Origin: an uncultured Acidimicrobiales bacterium
Lineage (GTDB): Bacteria; Actinomycetota; Acidimicrobiia; Acidimicrobiales; Aldehydirespiratoraceae
Assembly (NCBI GenBank): GCA_951812975.1
Contig: CATOTC010000001.1
Span: forward strand, 1,148,001 to 1,212,000
DNA: 64,000 nt
Direction of reading: 5' to 3'
This document shows, in pieces, positions 18,149 to 27,382 of this stretch. The position numbers were made by a program, and so were the translations under genes. Below the pieces are notes generated by a model. The model saw nothing but the letters and a program-made list of their open reading frames with translations, searched no databases and was not told the DNA's origin. How positions within the stretch are numbered: the first letter of the stretch is position 1; the number at the start of each line of letters is the position of its first letter.

Positions 18149-19873
18149 GGGGACGGGGACGGTGTCGGTGTCGGCGCCGCTGCGCAGCACTTTGCCGGGG
18201 AGGGCGTCGGTGGGCTGCCCGTCGACCACGGTGGTGACGCCGTTGACCATCACCCGCTGAATGCCGGTCGCCTCGGAGTAGAGTCGCTTGCTGTCACCGG
18301 GGAGGTCGAACACCAGCTCCACGTCGGTCGCGCCGATCTCGTCGGCGTCGAAGAGCACCAGATCGGCAAAATAGCCCTCGGCGACACGGCCCCGGTCCCG
18401 CAAACCGAATAGCCTTGCCGGCACATCGGTGAGATGCCGGACGGCATTGGGCATGCTGGTGAGCTGTCGTCCGTGCAGGCAGTCGGCGAGCCAGGCGGTC
18501 GTGTAGGGGGCGCCGGCCATGCGGTCGAGGTGTGCGCCCGCGTCCGAGCCCCCGATCATCACCGCCTCGTGCTCCCATGCCTGTGCCCGCAGCCGCCAGC
18601 TTTCGGCATCGTCGTCGGTCGGTAGCGGCCACCACACTGTCGCCAGGTCGTCTTCGAGTGCGATCTCGACCATCGTGTGGAATGCCCGTTTGCCCCTCTC
18701 ACGGGCAATGTCGCCGAGGGTGCGGCCCTTGAGCCCCTCGTTGGCAGCGGAGTAGGTGTCCCCCACCTGATAATTGTCCCAGCCGGTGAGGCGGGAGAAC
18801 ACCCCTGCTTCGGGGAGCGCCGCCTGATTCTCAAGCCAGGTCACCACCTCGGGGTCTCGCAGCTTCGCCATCCGCTCGGGGTAGTCGAGGCTGAAGATCG
18901 TCTTCCACTCCGGCAGTTGATGCAACGCGCAGAAAGTACCGAGGCTCATGTTCATACCGACCAGGACCGGCATGGTGAGGGCGACGATTTTGGCCCCTTC
19001 TGAATTGGCTTTCTCGCAGGCCGCGATCTGGTTGCGGTAGGCCTCGGGGCGGGCCGAGTCGATGGTCAGCACGTTCCAGTTGAGGGGCCTGCCACCTTCG
19101 ACCGACATCTTGGTCATCAGTTCGACCTCGTCGTCCGCGAATCCGTTGAGGCAGCCGTCGGCCACCCATTCAAGGGTCGTGCCGGGGTGCGCTGAGGTTT
19201 CTCGGCAGAGTTCCAGCACTTCGTCCCAGGCTGCCCAACGGCTCGGTACGGGGTTGCCGTCCCAGTCGTTGTGGGTGAAGGAGCGGCCGGTCGAGAACCC
19301 TAGGCCGCCCGCTTCGATGGACTCTTTGAGCAGTCGGCGCATGTGTTCAACTTGTTCCTCGGTGGCTTCGTGGCCGACCGAGTCGTCCTTCATCACCAGT
19401 CGGCGCAGGGCGCAGTGGCCGACGAGGAAGCCGACGTTGATGGCGGTGCCGTTCTCCGCCACACGGTCGAGATACTCGCCGAAGCTGCGCCAGTTCCAGG
19501 GCACGCCCAACTCGAGCGCCTCCAGCGCCATGCCCTCGACTTTGACCATCATCTTCTTGAGGTATTCGCCGTCGGATTCGTCGCCGAGCGGGGCCAGGGT
19601 GAAGCCGCAGTTGCCCCCGATCATCGAGGTGACGCCGAAGAGGTTCGACGGGGTTGTCCGCGGGTCCCAGAAGATCTGCGCGTCGTAGTGGGTGTGGGGA
19701 TCGACGAATCCGGGGCAGACCACCAGACCGTCGGCATCCACTGTCTCGACCGCCGGCTCATCGACCTGCCCGACAGCGACAATCCGACCGTCGCGAATAC
19801 CGATATCGCCCACCACCGGCGCTGCACCCGTGCCATCGACGATGGACCCACCTCTGATAATCATGTCGAGCAT
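18146..19873 (-). CDS. N-acyl-D-amino-acid deacylase family amidohydrolase
   Basis: Metal-dependent amidohydrolase related to D-aminoacylase, which hydrolyses N-acyl-D-amino acids. The metal-binding FVDPHTHYDAQ motif is at residues about 56-66, the substrate-domain SMIGGNCGFTLAPL and ETSAHPGT follow, and the C-terminal GGSDAGAHLDRM supplies the catalytic Asp. Length 575 aa. The ATG is preceded by AGGAGGA at 7-base spacing. It is divergent from the GH3 gene. Several actinobacterial members of this family are of unknown substrate, so the acyl-amino-acid assignment is tentative. Confidence 0.85.
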   Translation of the reverse strand: MLDMIIRGGSIVDGTGAAPVVGDIGIRDGRIVAVGQVDEPAVETVDADGLVVCPGFVDPHTHYDAQIFWDPRTTPSNLFGVTSMIGGNCGFTLAPLGDESDGEYLKKMMVKVEGMALEALELGVPWNWRSFGEYLDRVAENGTAINVGFLVGHCALRRLVMKDDSVGHEATEEQVEHMRRLLKESIEAGGLGFSTGRSFTHNDWDGNPVPSRWAAWDEVLELCRETSAHPGTTLEWVADGCLNGFADDEVELMTKMSVEGGRPLNWNVLTIDSARPEAYRNQIAACEKANSEGAKIVALTMPVLVGMNMSLGTFCALHQLPEWKTIFSLDYPERMAKLRDPEVVTWLENQAALPEAGVFSRLTGWDNYQVGDTYSAANEGLKGRTLGDIARERGKRAFHTMVEIALEDDLATVWWPLPTDDDAESWRLRAQAWEHEAVMIGGSDAGAHLDRMAGAPYTTAWLADCLHGRQLTSMPNAVRHLTDVPARLFGLRDRGRVAEGYFADLVLFDADEIGATDVELVFDLPGDSKRLYSEATGIQRVMVNGVTTVVDGQPTDALPGKVLRSGADTDTVPVP

Positions 19874-20010
19874 CGCTTCGTCCTCCTGGGCGTTGCACGC
19901 GGCCTCGCTGCCGTAGGGGCTTCATGCTATTCCCGGTCACCGCACAGCACCTATTCACAACCGCGCCGCCCAGTTGCATCCGTGCGCCGCGGGCGTGACA
20001 GTATCCGGCG

Positions 20011-22551
20011 ATGAGCAGACGCACCGATGAACTCCTGGCACAGATGACCACCGAGGAGAAGGTGGCCATGGTGACCGGTGGCGACATGTGGCACACCAGG
20101 GGAGTTGAGCGGCTGGGGATACCGAAGCTGAAGGTGACCGACGGCCCCAACGGTGCCCGCGGTGACGGACTCATGGGCACCGGCAGCAGCACAGCGTGCA
20201 TACCCAGCGGTGCTGCTCTGGGCGCAACCTGGGATCCGCGTCTGGTGGAGGAGCTCGGCGAGTTGTTGGGCGACGAGGCGGTGGCCAAACGTGCGCAAGT
20301 GCTGCTGGCGCCCACGATCAACCTGCACCGCTCCCCCAAGGGCGGACGCAATTTCGAGTGTTTCAGTGAGGACCCGATCCTTTCGGGGCGTTTGGCCGCC
20401 GCTTTCGTGCGGGGCGTGCAGTCGCGTGGTGTGGCCACAACGGCCAAGCACTTCGTTGGCAACGATTCGGAGTTCGAACGCAACAGCATCGACACCCAGG
20501 TCGACGAGCGGACCCTGCGCGAACTGTATCTGGTGCCCTTCGAGCACGCCGTGAAGGACGGCGGTTCCTGGGGGATCATGTCGGCCTACAACCGGCTCAA
20601 CGGCACGTTCTGTGGGGACAACCACTGGCTGTTGACCACCGTGCTGCGTGAGGAGTGGGGGTTCGACGGTTTTGTGGTGACCGACTGGTTCGGGGCACGC
20701 TCCACGGTCGACATGGCCAACGCCGGTCTGAGTCTGGAGATGCCCGGGGAGGGGCGTTGGTACGGCGATCTGCTAACCGCTGCGGTCGACAACGGTGGGG
20801 TGTCCGTCGACGCCCTCGATCGCATTGCGGCGGACGTCCTGACACTGATGGAACGGACCGGCGCGCTCGACCACGACAACGACTTCACCGAGTCCGAACT
20901 TGACCGAGCCCAGGACCGGGCCTTGATTCGTCGTGCCGCTGCCGCCGGTTCAGTGTTGTTGCGCAACGACGGGGTGCTGCCGCTCGATCCCACCGGTATC
21001 ACCAAGCTGGCCGTGATCGGTCCCAATGCCTACAACGCCAAGGTGATGGGCGGCGGCTCCGCCAAGGTGAGGGCCTACCGCACGACTTCGCCACTGGATG
21101 CTCTGAGCGCAAGGCTGCCCGGCACTGAGGTGGTCTGGGAGAGGGGCTGCGACATCGACCGCACCTGCCCGGCGTTGACGAAACCGCTGGTACAGGGGTC
21201 CGTTACCGTCGACTACTTCGATGGCTATGATCTGGGCCGACCGGGTGAGGCCAAGGCCACGATCGAGGCCGGCAGCTTCGATTTCTTGGCGTTCGGACCG
21301 CCCGTTCCGGGGGTGTTTGCTGAGACCTATTCGCTGCGGGCGACAGCGACGGTGGTGCCGACGTCGTCTGGGGTCTACGAGTTCCGGCTGGTTCAGTGCG
21401 GACGGGCACGTGTGCTGGTCGACGGTGAGGTTGTGCTCGACGCAACCGCCGGCGACTTTCCGCGGGGAAGCGCCTTCTTCGGATTCGGCACCGACGAGAT
21501 CGCCGCTCAGGTCGACTTGGTCGAGGGGCGGGCGATCGAGGTAGTTGCCGAGTTCTCCAACCGCGATTCGATGCTGTTGTCGGGAATGAAGTTGGGTCTG
21601 CTTTCGACAACCGAGGAGGATCTGCTGGGCCGGGCTGTTGCGCTGGCTGCCGACAGCGATATGGCCATTGTGGTGGTCGGCACCAACGACGACTGGGAGA
21701 CCGAGGGGCGTGATCGCGACCTCTGGGAACTGCCCGGTGATCAGCCGGAGTTGATTCGCCGTGTGGCGGAGGCCAACGAGCGAACGATCGTGATCCTCAA
21801 TGTTGGTGCGCCCCACGATCTGTCGTGGCTCGACGATCCCGCCGCGGTCCTGTCAGTCGGTTTCGGAGGTCAGGAGCTCGGCAATGCGATTGTCGACATG
21901 CTGCTGGGCGACGTCGAGCCGGGCGGGCGGGCCCCGACCACTGTCGGGGCCCGCTACGAGCATTTCGGCGCCTACCTGAACTATCCGGGTGACAATTCGA
22001 TCGTCCGCTACGGCGAGGGTCTGTTCACCGGTCACCGTTTCCACGATGCGCTGGCTCTTGAACCGGCGGTGGAGTTCGGGTTCGGGTTGTCGTACACGAC
22101 CTTTGCAATGTCTGAGCCTCGCATCATCTCAGGGCCCGTCGCGGCCCCCGGTAGCACGCTTAGTGTCGAGGTTGATGTGACCAATACCGGTGACCGGCAC
22201 GGCTCTGAGGTCGTGCAGGTGTACGTCGAACCGTTGGATCCGGAGATTGTCCGGCCTGTGCGCGAGCTGAAGGCGTTCCGGAAGGTGGCCCTCGATCCCG
22301 GCGAGACGGCGACGGTTGAACTTGAACTGGAAGCTCGTGCCTTCGCCTACTACGACGTCGGCGACCCCTTCTGGGACGAGTTGAGCAACGCGGGTCCCGT
22401 GCCAGCCGAGGGAGAGGGGCTTCATCGAACCGAACCAGGCTGGTATGTGGATCCGGGCGAGTACCGGATCGTCGCGGGTCGGTCGTCTCGGGACTTCTCG
22501 GGTTCGGCGGTGCTCAATCTGACCGGCGAGGCAGCACGCCTCGACAGCTAG
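20011..22551 (+). CDS. Glycoside hydrolase family 3 beta-glucosidase with PA14 domain
   Basis: Exo-acting beta-glucosidase-like enzyme. The GH3 N-terminal barrel has [11 protein letters not shown], the [10 protein letters not shown] loop and the nucleophile Asp in VVTDWFG (about residue 228). The second GH3 domain is split by a PA14 insert (about residues 395-525, YFDGYDLG...), and a fibronectin-III-like domain ends the protein ([22 protein letters not shown]). There is no signal peptide, so the substrate is probably an imported oligosaccharide or glycoside. Length 846 aa, as in KdgA/BglX-like members with PA14. Confidence 0.92.
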   Translation: MSRRTDELLAQMTTEEKVAMVTGGDMWHTRGVERLGIPKLKVTDGPNGARGDGLMGTGSSTACIPSGAALGATWDPRLVEELGELLGDEAVAKRAQVLLAPTINLHRSPKGGRNFECFSEDPILSGRLAAAFVRGVQSRGVATTAKHFVGNDSEFERNSIDTQVDERTLRELYLVPFEHAVKDGGSWGIMSAYNRLNGTFCGDNHWLLTTVLREEWGFDGFVVTDWFGARSTVDMANAGLSLEMPGEGRWYGDLLTAAVDNGGVSVDALDRIAADVLTLMERTGALDHDNDFTESELDRAQDRALIRRAAAAGSVLLRNDGVLPLDPTGITKLAVIGPNAYNAKVMGGGSAKVRAYRTTSPLDALSARLPGTEVVWERGCDIDRTCPALTKPLVQGSVTVDYFDGYDLGRPGEAKATIEAGSFDFLAFGPPVPGVFAETYSLRATATVVPTSSGVYEFRLVQCGRARVLVDGEVVLDATAGDFPRGSAFFGFGTDEIAAQVDLVEGRAIEVVAEFSNRDSMLLSGMKLGLLSTTEEDLLGRAVALAADSDMAIVVVGTNDDWETEGRDRDLWELPGDQPELIRRVAEANERTIVILNVGAPHDLSWLDDPAAVLSVGFGGQELGNAIVDMLLGDVEPGGRAPTTVGARYEHFGAYLNYPGDNSIVRYGEGLFTGHRFHDALALEPAVEFGFGLSYTTFAMSEPRIISGPVAAPGSTLSVEVDVTNTGDRHGSEVVQVYVEPLDPEIVRPVRELKAFRKVALDPGETATVELELEARAFAYYDVGDPFWDELSNAGPVPAEGEGLHRTEPGWYVDPGEYRIVAGRSSRDFSGSAVLNLTGEAARLDS

Positions 22552-22565
22552 CTCCGCCCCGTTTC

Positions 22566-22612
22566 AAATCTGCGCGATCAGCCACATATGTTGTGGTTTT
22601 TCGCGCAGATTT
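22566..22612. terminator. Long stem-loop between GH3 gene and msrA
   Basis: A perfect 12-bp stem AAATCTGCGCGA (22566-22577) / TCGCGCAGATTT (22601-22612), with a nested CCACA/TGTGG hairpin in its loop (22582-22596) and a T-run (22597-22601). It lies 15 bases after the GH3 stop and 44 bases before the msrA start. The T-run after the inner hairpin would suit an intrinsic terminator of GH3. Confidence 0.6.
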
Positions 22613-22655
22613 CGGGGGCGGGCGTAGGATCAAACCCACCCGAGGAGAACTGACC

Positions 22656-23288
22656 ATGCTGTTTCGACGAGACAAACAGACGATGCCCAGCCCCGAAGAG
22701 GCGCTCGAGGGGCGGCCCGATCCCCTGCCGGTGCAGGACCAGCATCTCGTGCTCGGCACACCGCTCAAAGGTCCGTATCCGGAGGGGTTCGAGACTGCCA
22801 TGTTCGGGCTCGGCTGTTTCTGGGGTGCGGAGCGTTTCTATTGGCAGCTCGACGGCGTCTACGCCACCGCTGTGGGGTACGCGGGCGGTTACACACCGAA
22901 CCCGTCCTACGAGGAGGTCTGTTCTGGGAGGACCGGGCACAACGAGGTCGTTCTTGTTGTGTTCGATCCGTCCGTCGTCACCTATGAGGAACTGCTCGCA
23001 GTGTTCTGGGAGGTGCATGACCCCACCCAGTTCATGCGCCAGCACAACGACATCGGGACCCAGTACCGCAGCGAGATCTACGTCTACGACGAGATGCAGT
23101 CAGCCGCGGCGCAGGCGAGCCTCGACAAGTACCAGGGGCTGCTGACGGGGGCCGGCTACGGCGACATCGTCACCACCGTTGTGGACGCGCCGACGTTCTA
23201 CTTCGCCGAGGAATACCACCAGCAGTATCTGCACCGGAATCCCGGCGGGTACTGCAACCACGGGGTCTGCCAAGTCCGCTACGCCTGA
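22656..23288 (+). CDS. msrA: Peptide-methionine (S)-S-oxide reductase MsrA
   Basis: Repairs oxidised methionine. The active-site motif [11 protein letters not shown] has the catalytic Cys, with Glu/Tyr/Asp partners in the expected YVYDEMQ and EYHQQYL segments, and the C-terminal GYCNHGVC supplies resolving cysteines. ATG 22656 follows GAGGAGAA; a longer frame from 22593 lacks a ribosome site and extends into the stem-loop. A 45-residue N-terminal leader precedes the domain. Length 210 aa. Confidence 0.93.
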   Translation: MLFRRDKQTMPSPEEALEGRPDPLPVQDQHLVLGTPLKGPYPEGFETAMFGLGCFWGAERFYWQLDGVYATAVGYAGGYTPNPSYEEVCSGRTGHNEVVLVVFDPSVVTYEELLAVFWEVHDPTQFMRQHNDIGTQYRSEIYVYDEMQSAAAQASLDKYQGLLTGAGYGDIVTTVVDAPTFYFAEEYHQQYLHRNPGGYCNHGVCQVRYA

Positions 23289-23317
23289 CCCCGTCCCGCC
23301 GGTTTGCGAAGGGTCTG

Positions 23318-24253
23318 TCAGATCGACTGGCTCGGGAATCCGGGGCCTTCGTGATCCTGTCCGTCCATGCTCGCATTGAGGCGGGCCTTGCCCATCAGCT
23401 CAGCCATCACCGGGCCGAGTTCGGTCGGATCGTCGGGCTGCTCAGCGGTCGGGCCGAGGTGCCAGCCTTCGGCGATCCCGAGGTGGCGCCCGCGGATGTC
23501 GAAGACTCGGCCTGTGACCCTGCCCGCCTCGGGGCTCGCCAACCAGGTGGTGACCACCGCTATCCAACGCGGTGACATGGCCTCCATGGCTGATTCCGAG
23601 AGGTTCTCTGCGCCACCCATCAGCGGCAGAGTGAGCCGCGACACTGCGGTGGGGGCCAGGCAGTTGACGGTCACGCCGTACTTGACCAGTTCCTGCGCGG
23701 TGATGACCGTGAAGGCCGCGATCCCGGCTTTGGCCGCACCATAGTTGGACTGGCCTACGTTGCCGTAGATCCCGGAGGGCGAGGCGGTGTTAATGATGCG
23801 TCCGTAGGCCTCGCCGCCAGCCTTTACCTGGGCCCGCCAGTGGACCGCGGCGTGGTGCGACGGCCCGAACGTGCCTTTCAGGTGCACCGCGATCACTGCG
23901 TCCCAGTCGTCCTCGCTCATGGAGAACACCATGCGGTCACGCAGGATGCCCGCGTTGTTGACCACGATGTTGATGTCGCCGTAGGTGTCGATCGCCTGAT
24001 CGATCATGGCTTTGGCGTCGTCGAAGGACGCCACGTTGCCGCCGTTGACGACGGCCTCGCCACCCATCGCTTCGATCTCCGCGACGACCTCCTGTGCCGG
24101 GGTCAGGTCGCCGCCACCGCCGAATTCGTCACCGCCCAGATCGTTGACGACGACTTTGGCACCCTGTTCGGCCATCATGATCGCGTGGTCGCGGCCGATG
24201 CCGCGGCCTGCGCCGGTGATGAGGGCGACCTTGCCTTCAAGCAGCTTTCCCAT
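23318..24253 (-). CDS. SDR oxidoreductase, HSD17B4/MFE-2-like
   Basis: Short-chain dehydrogenase similar to the 3-hydroxyacyl-CoA dehydrogenase part of multifunctional enzyme type 2. The cofactor motif TGAGRGIGRDHA, VNDLGGDEFGGGGD, NNAGILRD and the catalytic YGAAK (SNYGAAKAG) are visible, with the expected NTASPSG Ser strand. The C-terminal 55 residues extend beyond the SDR core. GGAGGGG precedes the ATG by 3 bases. A 12-bp palindrome 49 bases upstream suggests TetR-type control, as is common for acyl-CoA or steroid catabolism genes. Confidence 0.85.
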   Translation of the reverse strand: MGKLLEGKVALITGAGRGIGRDHAIMMAEQGAKVVVNDLGGDEFGGGGDLTPAQEVVAEIEAMGGEAVVNGGNVASFDDAKAMIDQAIDTYGDINIVVNNAGILRDRMVFSMSEDDWDAVIAVHLKGTFGPSHHAAVHWRAQVKAGGEAYGRIINTASPSGIYGNVGQSNYGAAKAGIAAFTVITAQELVKYGVTVNCLAPTAVSRLTLPLMGGAENLSESAMEAMSPRWIAVVTTWLASPEAGRVTGRVFDIRGRHLGIAEGWHLGPTAEQPDDPTELGPVMAELMGKARLNASMDGQDHEGPGFPSQSI

Positions 24254-24272
24254 TTCCCCTCCGGGGTTAGAA

Positions 24273-24290
24273 CCTGCCGGATCGGGCAGG
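24273..24290 (-). promoter_or_regulatory. Hairpin in the SDR leader
   Basis: CCTGCC (24273-24278), a 6-base loop, GGCAGG (24285-24290), placed between the palindromic operator candidate and the SDR start. It would form a small stem in the 5' UTR. Its function is unknown. Confidence 0.3.
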
Positions 24291-24301
24291 AAGCGAAAAG
24301 T

Positions 24302-24313
24302 TAACGATCGTTA
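24302..24313. promoter_or_regulatory. 12-bp palindrome, TetR-type operator candidate
   Basis: TAACGATCGTTA is a perfect palindrome in the AT-rich gap upstream of the SDR gene. Its AACG-CGTT half-sites resemble operators of TetR-family repressors that control fatty acid and sterol catabolism genes in actinobacteria. No regulator gene is adjacent. Confidence 0.5.
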
Positions 24314-24379
24314 TTGTAGGCACCGCATCGGAGTATCCCTTAACCGCGGGGCTGCTGACTCCCGGGCGGGTCGGGTCGG

Positions 24380-25018
24380 TTACCAGCCGCGCTCCACCCA
24401 TTCGTCGAAACTCGGGATCTCGGTGCCGATTGTCGTGTCGACGCCGTGGCCAGGCAGAACGATGGTGTCGGGGTCGAACACCCGGAACATACGGTCCTCG
24501 ATGCTGGCCAGGATCGTCGGGAAGTCCCCACCCTCGAAGCTGGTGGCTCCGGGTCCGCCGGGGAAGAGGGTGTCGCCGGTGAACAGCAGGGGCGTGTCCT
24601 CCACGCTGAACGACATGGAGCCCGGAGTGTGGCCCGGGGTGTGATGGGTGTGGATTCGCAGCCGGCCGATCTCGATCACCGATTCGTCGGTGAGGAGGTA
24701 GTCGTAGCTCGGCAGCATGGCGGCGTCCTCGGCGGTGACGCCGACTTTGTAGCCGGCCTCTCGCACCGCAGGGACAGCCTGGATGTGATCCCAGTGGCCG
24801 TGGGTCTCGAGCACCGTGCGCACGTCGAGTGCTTGGCACAGTTCGAGCAGTCGCTCGTGTTCGTTGGCGGCGTCGAGCAGCACGCCCTCTCCGGTCTCGC
24901 GGCAGCGGACTACGAAGACGTTGTTGTCCACGGGACCGACGACGATCCGATGCACCTCAACTCGGCTGTCGGACCAGTGCAGAGTTGAATCGGACGGTGT
25001 TCGTGCGGGCGGTGTCAC
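24380..25018 (-). CDS. MBL-fold metallo-hydrolase, glyoxalase II-like
   Basis: Small MBL hydrolase of 212 aa. Metal ligands appear in ETHGHWDHIQA (HxHxDH), HHTPGHTPGSM, LFTGDTLFPGG and LPGHG. The pattern is close to glyoxalase II or persulfide dioxygenase-like single-domain proteins. The first about 15 residues are rich in Pro/Ser and may be shorter in life. The exact substrate (thioester or other) is not evident. It lies 126 bases from the divergently placed upstream SDR promoter region and ends before a small zinc-ribbon gene on the same strand's upstream side. Confidence 0.82.
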   Translation of the reverse strand: MTPPARTPSDSTLHWSDSRVEVHRIVVGPVDNNVFVVRCRETGEGVLLDAANEHERLLELCQALDVRTVLETHGHWDHIQAVPAVREAGYKVGVTAEDAAMLPSYDYLLTDESVIEIGRLRIHTHHTPGHTPGSMSFSVEDTPLLFTGDTLFPGGPGATSFEGGDFPTILASIEDRMFRVFDPDTIVLPGHGVDTTIGTEIPSFDEWVERGW

Positions 25019-25072
25019 ACCGAGATCGTAGCGGCGGCGCGCCGGATCAGGCTGCCGTTTCGTCTTCGACGC

Positions 25073-25273
25073 TCAGGCTGCTGGCTCGTCTTCGACGATA
25101 CGCACGTTGCCGAGGGGCACGCCGGGAACTCCGCAGTTCCAGCAGGCGTCCGCGCTGGTTCCTCTCCAGGTGACGTCGCAGCGGATGCAGCGCAGCGGCT
25201 TTTCGACTCCTTGGACCACCGGGGAGACTGAAGCTAATTCGGTCACAGCAGTCACACTATGCACACCCACCAT
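25073..25273 (-). CDS. Small zinc-ribbon protein
   Basis: A 66-aa protein with two Cys pairs, CIRC and CWNC, spaced 14 residues apart in KPLRCIRCDVTWRG...DACWNCG. This fits a rubredoxin-like zinc ribbon. A longer frame reaches 25447 but overlaps the divergent cyclophilin gene, so I start at the ATG reading MVGVHSV; a GTG a few codons inside is also possible. It is upstream of the MBL hydrolase on the same strand with a 54-base gap. No function is assigned. Confidence 0.6.
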   Translation of the reverse strand: MVGVHSVTAVTELASVSPVVQGVEKPLRCIRCDVTWRGTSADACWNCGVPGVPLGNVRIVEDEPAA

Positions 25274-25355
25274 GTCAACTGGGTGATCCCCCGGCCACCT
25301 GTCGGATTTCGAGCTTGGCGCCCTAGCCTGCTTTGAGCAGAACCAGGAGATTTCC

Positions 25356-25916
25356 ATGGCCCCAACCCCACGTCCGAACAGCGACGGCTCGAGTCCCAAA
25401 CGGCAGCGGTTCGATGAACCGCCGGAGATGTTCATCGACACGGCCAAGACCTACACGGCAACGATGGAGACGTCGCTCGGCACGATGACGATCCACCTTG
25501 ATGCCGCGGCGGCTCCCAACACCGTCAACAACTTCGTGACCCTGTCGCGCTACCACTACTACGACGGAGTCACCTTCCACCGCATCATCAACAATTTCAT
25601 GTGTCAGGGCGGCGATCCCGAGGGCAGCGGCCGCGGCGGCCCCGGCTACCGTTTCGAGGACGAACTGCCTCGACCCGGGCGTTACGAGATCGGTTCTCTG
25701 GCAATGGCCAACGCCGGTCCCAACACCAATGGGAGTCAGTTTTTCATCGTTTCGGGAGCGAGCGGCGTCGGCTTGCCGCCGCAGTACTCATTGTTCGGCA
25801 AGGTCGTGTCCGGCCTAGACGTGCTCGATGAGATGCAGCGGGTCCAGACCGACCGCAACGACCGCCCTTTGACCGACGTGGTGATCTCGTCGGTCACGAT
25901 CACGGAGGGAGACTGA
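25356..25916 (+). CDS. Peptidyl-prolyl cis-trans isomerase, cyclophilin type
   Basis: Cytoplasmic cyclophilin that speeds proline isomerisation. The active-site motifs are present: VTFHRIINNFMCQGGDPEG with the catalytic Arg, LAMANAGPNTNGSQFFI, and the final YSLFGKVVSGLDV. A 35-residue hydrophilic leader precedes the domain. The start ATG has AGGAGA 5 bases upstream. Length 186 aa. It is followed one base later by the 3-hydroxybutyryl-CoA dehydrogenase gene, so they are co-transcribed. Confidence 0.93.
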   Translation: MAPTPRPNSDGSSPKRQRFDEPPEMFIDTAKTYTATMETSLGTMTIHLDAAAAPNTVNNFVTLSRYHYYDGVTFHRIINNFMCQGGDPEGSGRGGPGYRFEDELPRPGRYEIGSLAMANAGPNTNGSQFFIVSGASGVGLPPQYSLFGKVVSGLDVLDEMQRVQTDRNDRPLTDVVISSVTITEGD

Positions 25917-25917
25917 C

Positions 25918-26787
25918 ATGGCGATCGACACGATCGGCCCTATCGACACAATCGGCATAGTCGGCACCGGCGCGATGGGCAGTGGGATCATCGAAGTTGC
26001 AGCCAAGGCGGGAGTCGCTGTCGTCGCCTACGACATCAACGCTGCAGCTGTCGAGGCAGGCTCGATGAAGGTGCAGGGTTCGCTGGACCGCGCTGTCACC
26101 CGCGGCAAACTCGATGAAGCCGCCCGCGACAGCGCCGCCGCGAGAGTCACTTGGACCACAGAGCTCGCAGACATGAACGGCTGCCAACTGGCCGTCGAGG
26201 CCGCGCCGGAAGTCCTCGACCTCAAGCTCGACATCTTCAGGCAGCTCGATGCGGTACTGCCCGCGGGGGCGATCATGGCGACGAACACTTCGTCGATACC
26301 GATCATCGACATCGCCATGGGGACCGAGCGGCCCGAGCAGGTTTGCGGGATGCACTTTTTCAACCCGGCGACCGTAATGCGGCTCGTGGAGGTGATCTCC
26401 ACGCAGCGCACCGATCCCGAGGTTGCACAGACCGCTGCGCGTTTCGCTACCCACGTGCTCGGGAAGCGGGTCGTGCACTGCAAGGATCGGGCGGGTTTCG
26501 TGGTCAACGCGTTGCTCGTGCCTTTCCTGTGTCAGGCGATCGCGATGTTCGAAGCGGGCCATGCCTCGGCCGAGGACATTGACGAGGCAATGAAACTCGG
26601 GGCCGGTCATCCGATGGGTCCGCTGGCCCTGTGCGACATGATCGGCCTCGATGTGATGCTGTGGACCGCCGAGTCGTTGTACGACGAGTACTGCGAGCGC
26701 TTCCTCGCTCCCCCGCCGCTGCTTCGGCGGATGGTGTCTGCAGGTCACCTCGGACGCAAGTCCGGCAAGGGCTTCTACGACTACTGA
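25918..26787 (+). CDS. 3-hydroxybutyryl-CoA dehydrogenase family protein
   Basis: NAD(P)-dependent 3-hydroxyacyl-CoA dehydrogenase. The Rossmann motif is GIVGTGAMGSGI (about residues 13-24). ATNTSSIPI and GMHFFNPATVMRLVEVI carry the catalytic His, followed by KDRAGFVVNALLVPFL and the C-terminal domain with GAGHPMGPLALCDMIGLD. It ends with the canonical GRKSGKGFYDY. Length 289 aa. It probably takes part in fatty-acid or butyrate-type metabolism. Confidence 0.93.
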   Translation: MAIDTIGPIDTIGIVGTGAMGSGIIEVAAKAGVAVVAYDINAAAVEAGSMKVQGSLDRAVTRGKLDEAARDSAAARVTWTTELADMNGCQLAVEAAPEVLDLKLDIFRQLDAVLPAGAIMATNTSSIPIIDIAMGTERPEQVCGMHFFNPATVMRLVEVISTQRTDPEVAQTAARFATHVLGKRVVHCKDRAGFVVNALLVPFLCQAIAMFEAGHASAEDIDEAMKLGAGHPMGPLALCDMIGLDVMLWTAESLYDEYCERFLAPPPLLRRMVSAGHLGRKSGKGFYDY

Positions 26788-26793
26788 GGCTCT

Positions 26794-26968
26794 GCTTTCG
26801 CCGGGCGCAGCCGGAGCCGCGGGACCGTGCTTTCGCCGAGCGCAGCCGGATCCGCGAAACCGTGCTTTCGCCGAGCGCAGCCGGATCCGCGAAACCGTGC
26901 TTTCGCCGGGCGCAGCCGGAGCCGCGAAACCGTGCTTTCGCCGGGCGCAGCCGGATCCGCGGGGCCGC
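26794..26968. repeat. 35-bp tandem repeat, inverted copy of family A
   Basis: Five 35-bp units begin (GCTTTCGCC) at 26794, 26829, 26864, 26899 and 26934. They are near-identical, varying mainly at CCGGATCC versus CCGGAGCC. The reverse complement contains the CCGGCT-CGCCCGGCGAAAGCAC core seen at 10.9-11.2 kb and 62.7 kb. The array fills the space between the hydroxyacyl-CoA dehydrogenase gene and the convergent HExxH gene. Confidence 0.92.
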
Positions 26969-26974
26969 GAGCGG

Positions 26975-27355
26975 CTACTGGGCCGTTGAGTTATGTGCTT
27001 GCCAGTCGTCGGCGAGAGCGTTGGCTTCGCGCTCGGCTCTGATGGCCAGATAGGCGTCTCGGTGGCGTCGATGGCGTCTCAGTCCACGGAGGTAGTCCCC
27101 GAAGTAGGCCCGCAGGAACGCCCAGCGACCCGCCTCGTGCCATTGTCGAACGTGGACGAGTTCGTGCGCCAACAGTTTGCTGTTGCCGCTGCGGTCATCG
27201 TCGTTCCGCAGCAGCACGAACCGGCCGACCGCCATTCCGCTCGAACCGAACGGGAGCACCGGCACCCGCACTATCCGCACCCGTTCAGCCAATTCACCGC
27301 TGAGAACATCGTACGATTGGATCTCTGGTCCCTCTAATCGCCTCATGTTCGACAT
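26975..27355 (-). CDS. Small HExxH protein (DUF4157-like putative metallopeptidase)
   Basis: A compact protein of about 126 aa with the zinc motif LLAHELVHVRQW (HELVH) and a downstream Glu in RAEREANALADDW that could serve as third ligand. This HELxHxxQ pattern occurs in DUF4157-type domains. I use the ATG at 27355 (MSNMRRLEG); the frame continues to 27433 but would overlap the divergent beta-propeller gene start. Its 3' end abuts the 35-bp repeat array. No signal peptide is evident. The substrate is unknown. Confidence 0.7.
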   Translation of the reverse strand: MSNMRRLEGPEIQSYDVLSGELAERVRIVRVPVLPFGSSGMAVGRFVLLRNDDDRSGNSKLLAHELVHVRQWHEAGRWAFLRAYFGDYLRGLRRHRRHRDAYLAIRAEREANALADDWQAHNSTAQ

Positions 27356-27382
27356 GATCGTATTCGACTTCCGCGCGGCACC

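Noticed and set aside
19343..20014. 223-residue plus-strand frame over the amidohydrolase start
   Set aside because: It is antisense to the amidohydrolase, whose ATG has a full AGGAGGA site.
26794..26968. CRISPR-like array
   Set aside because: 35-bp units directly abut each other with no spacers.
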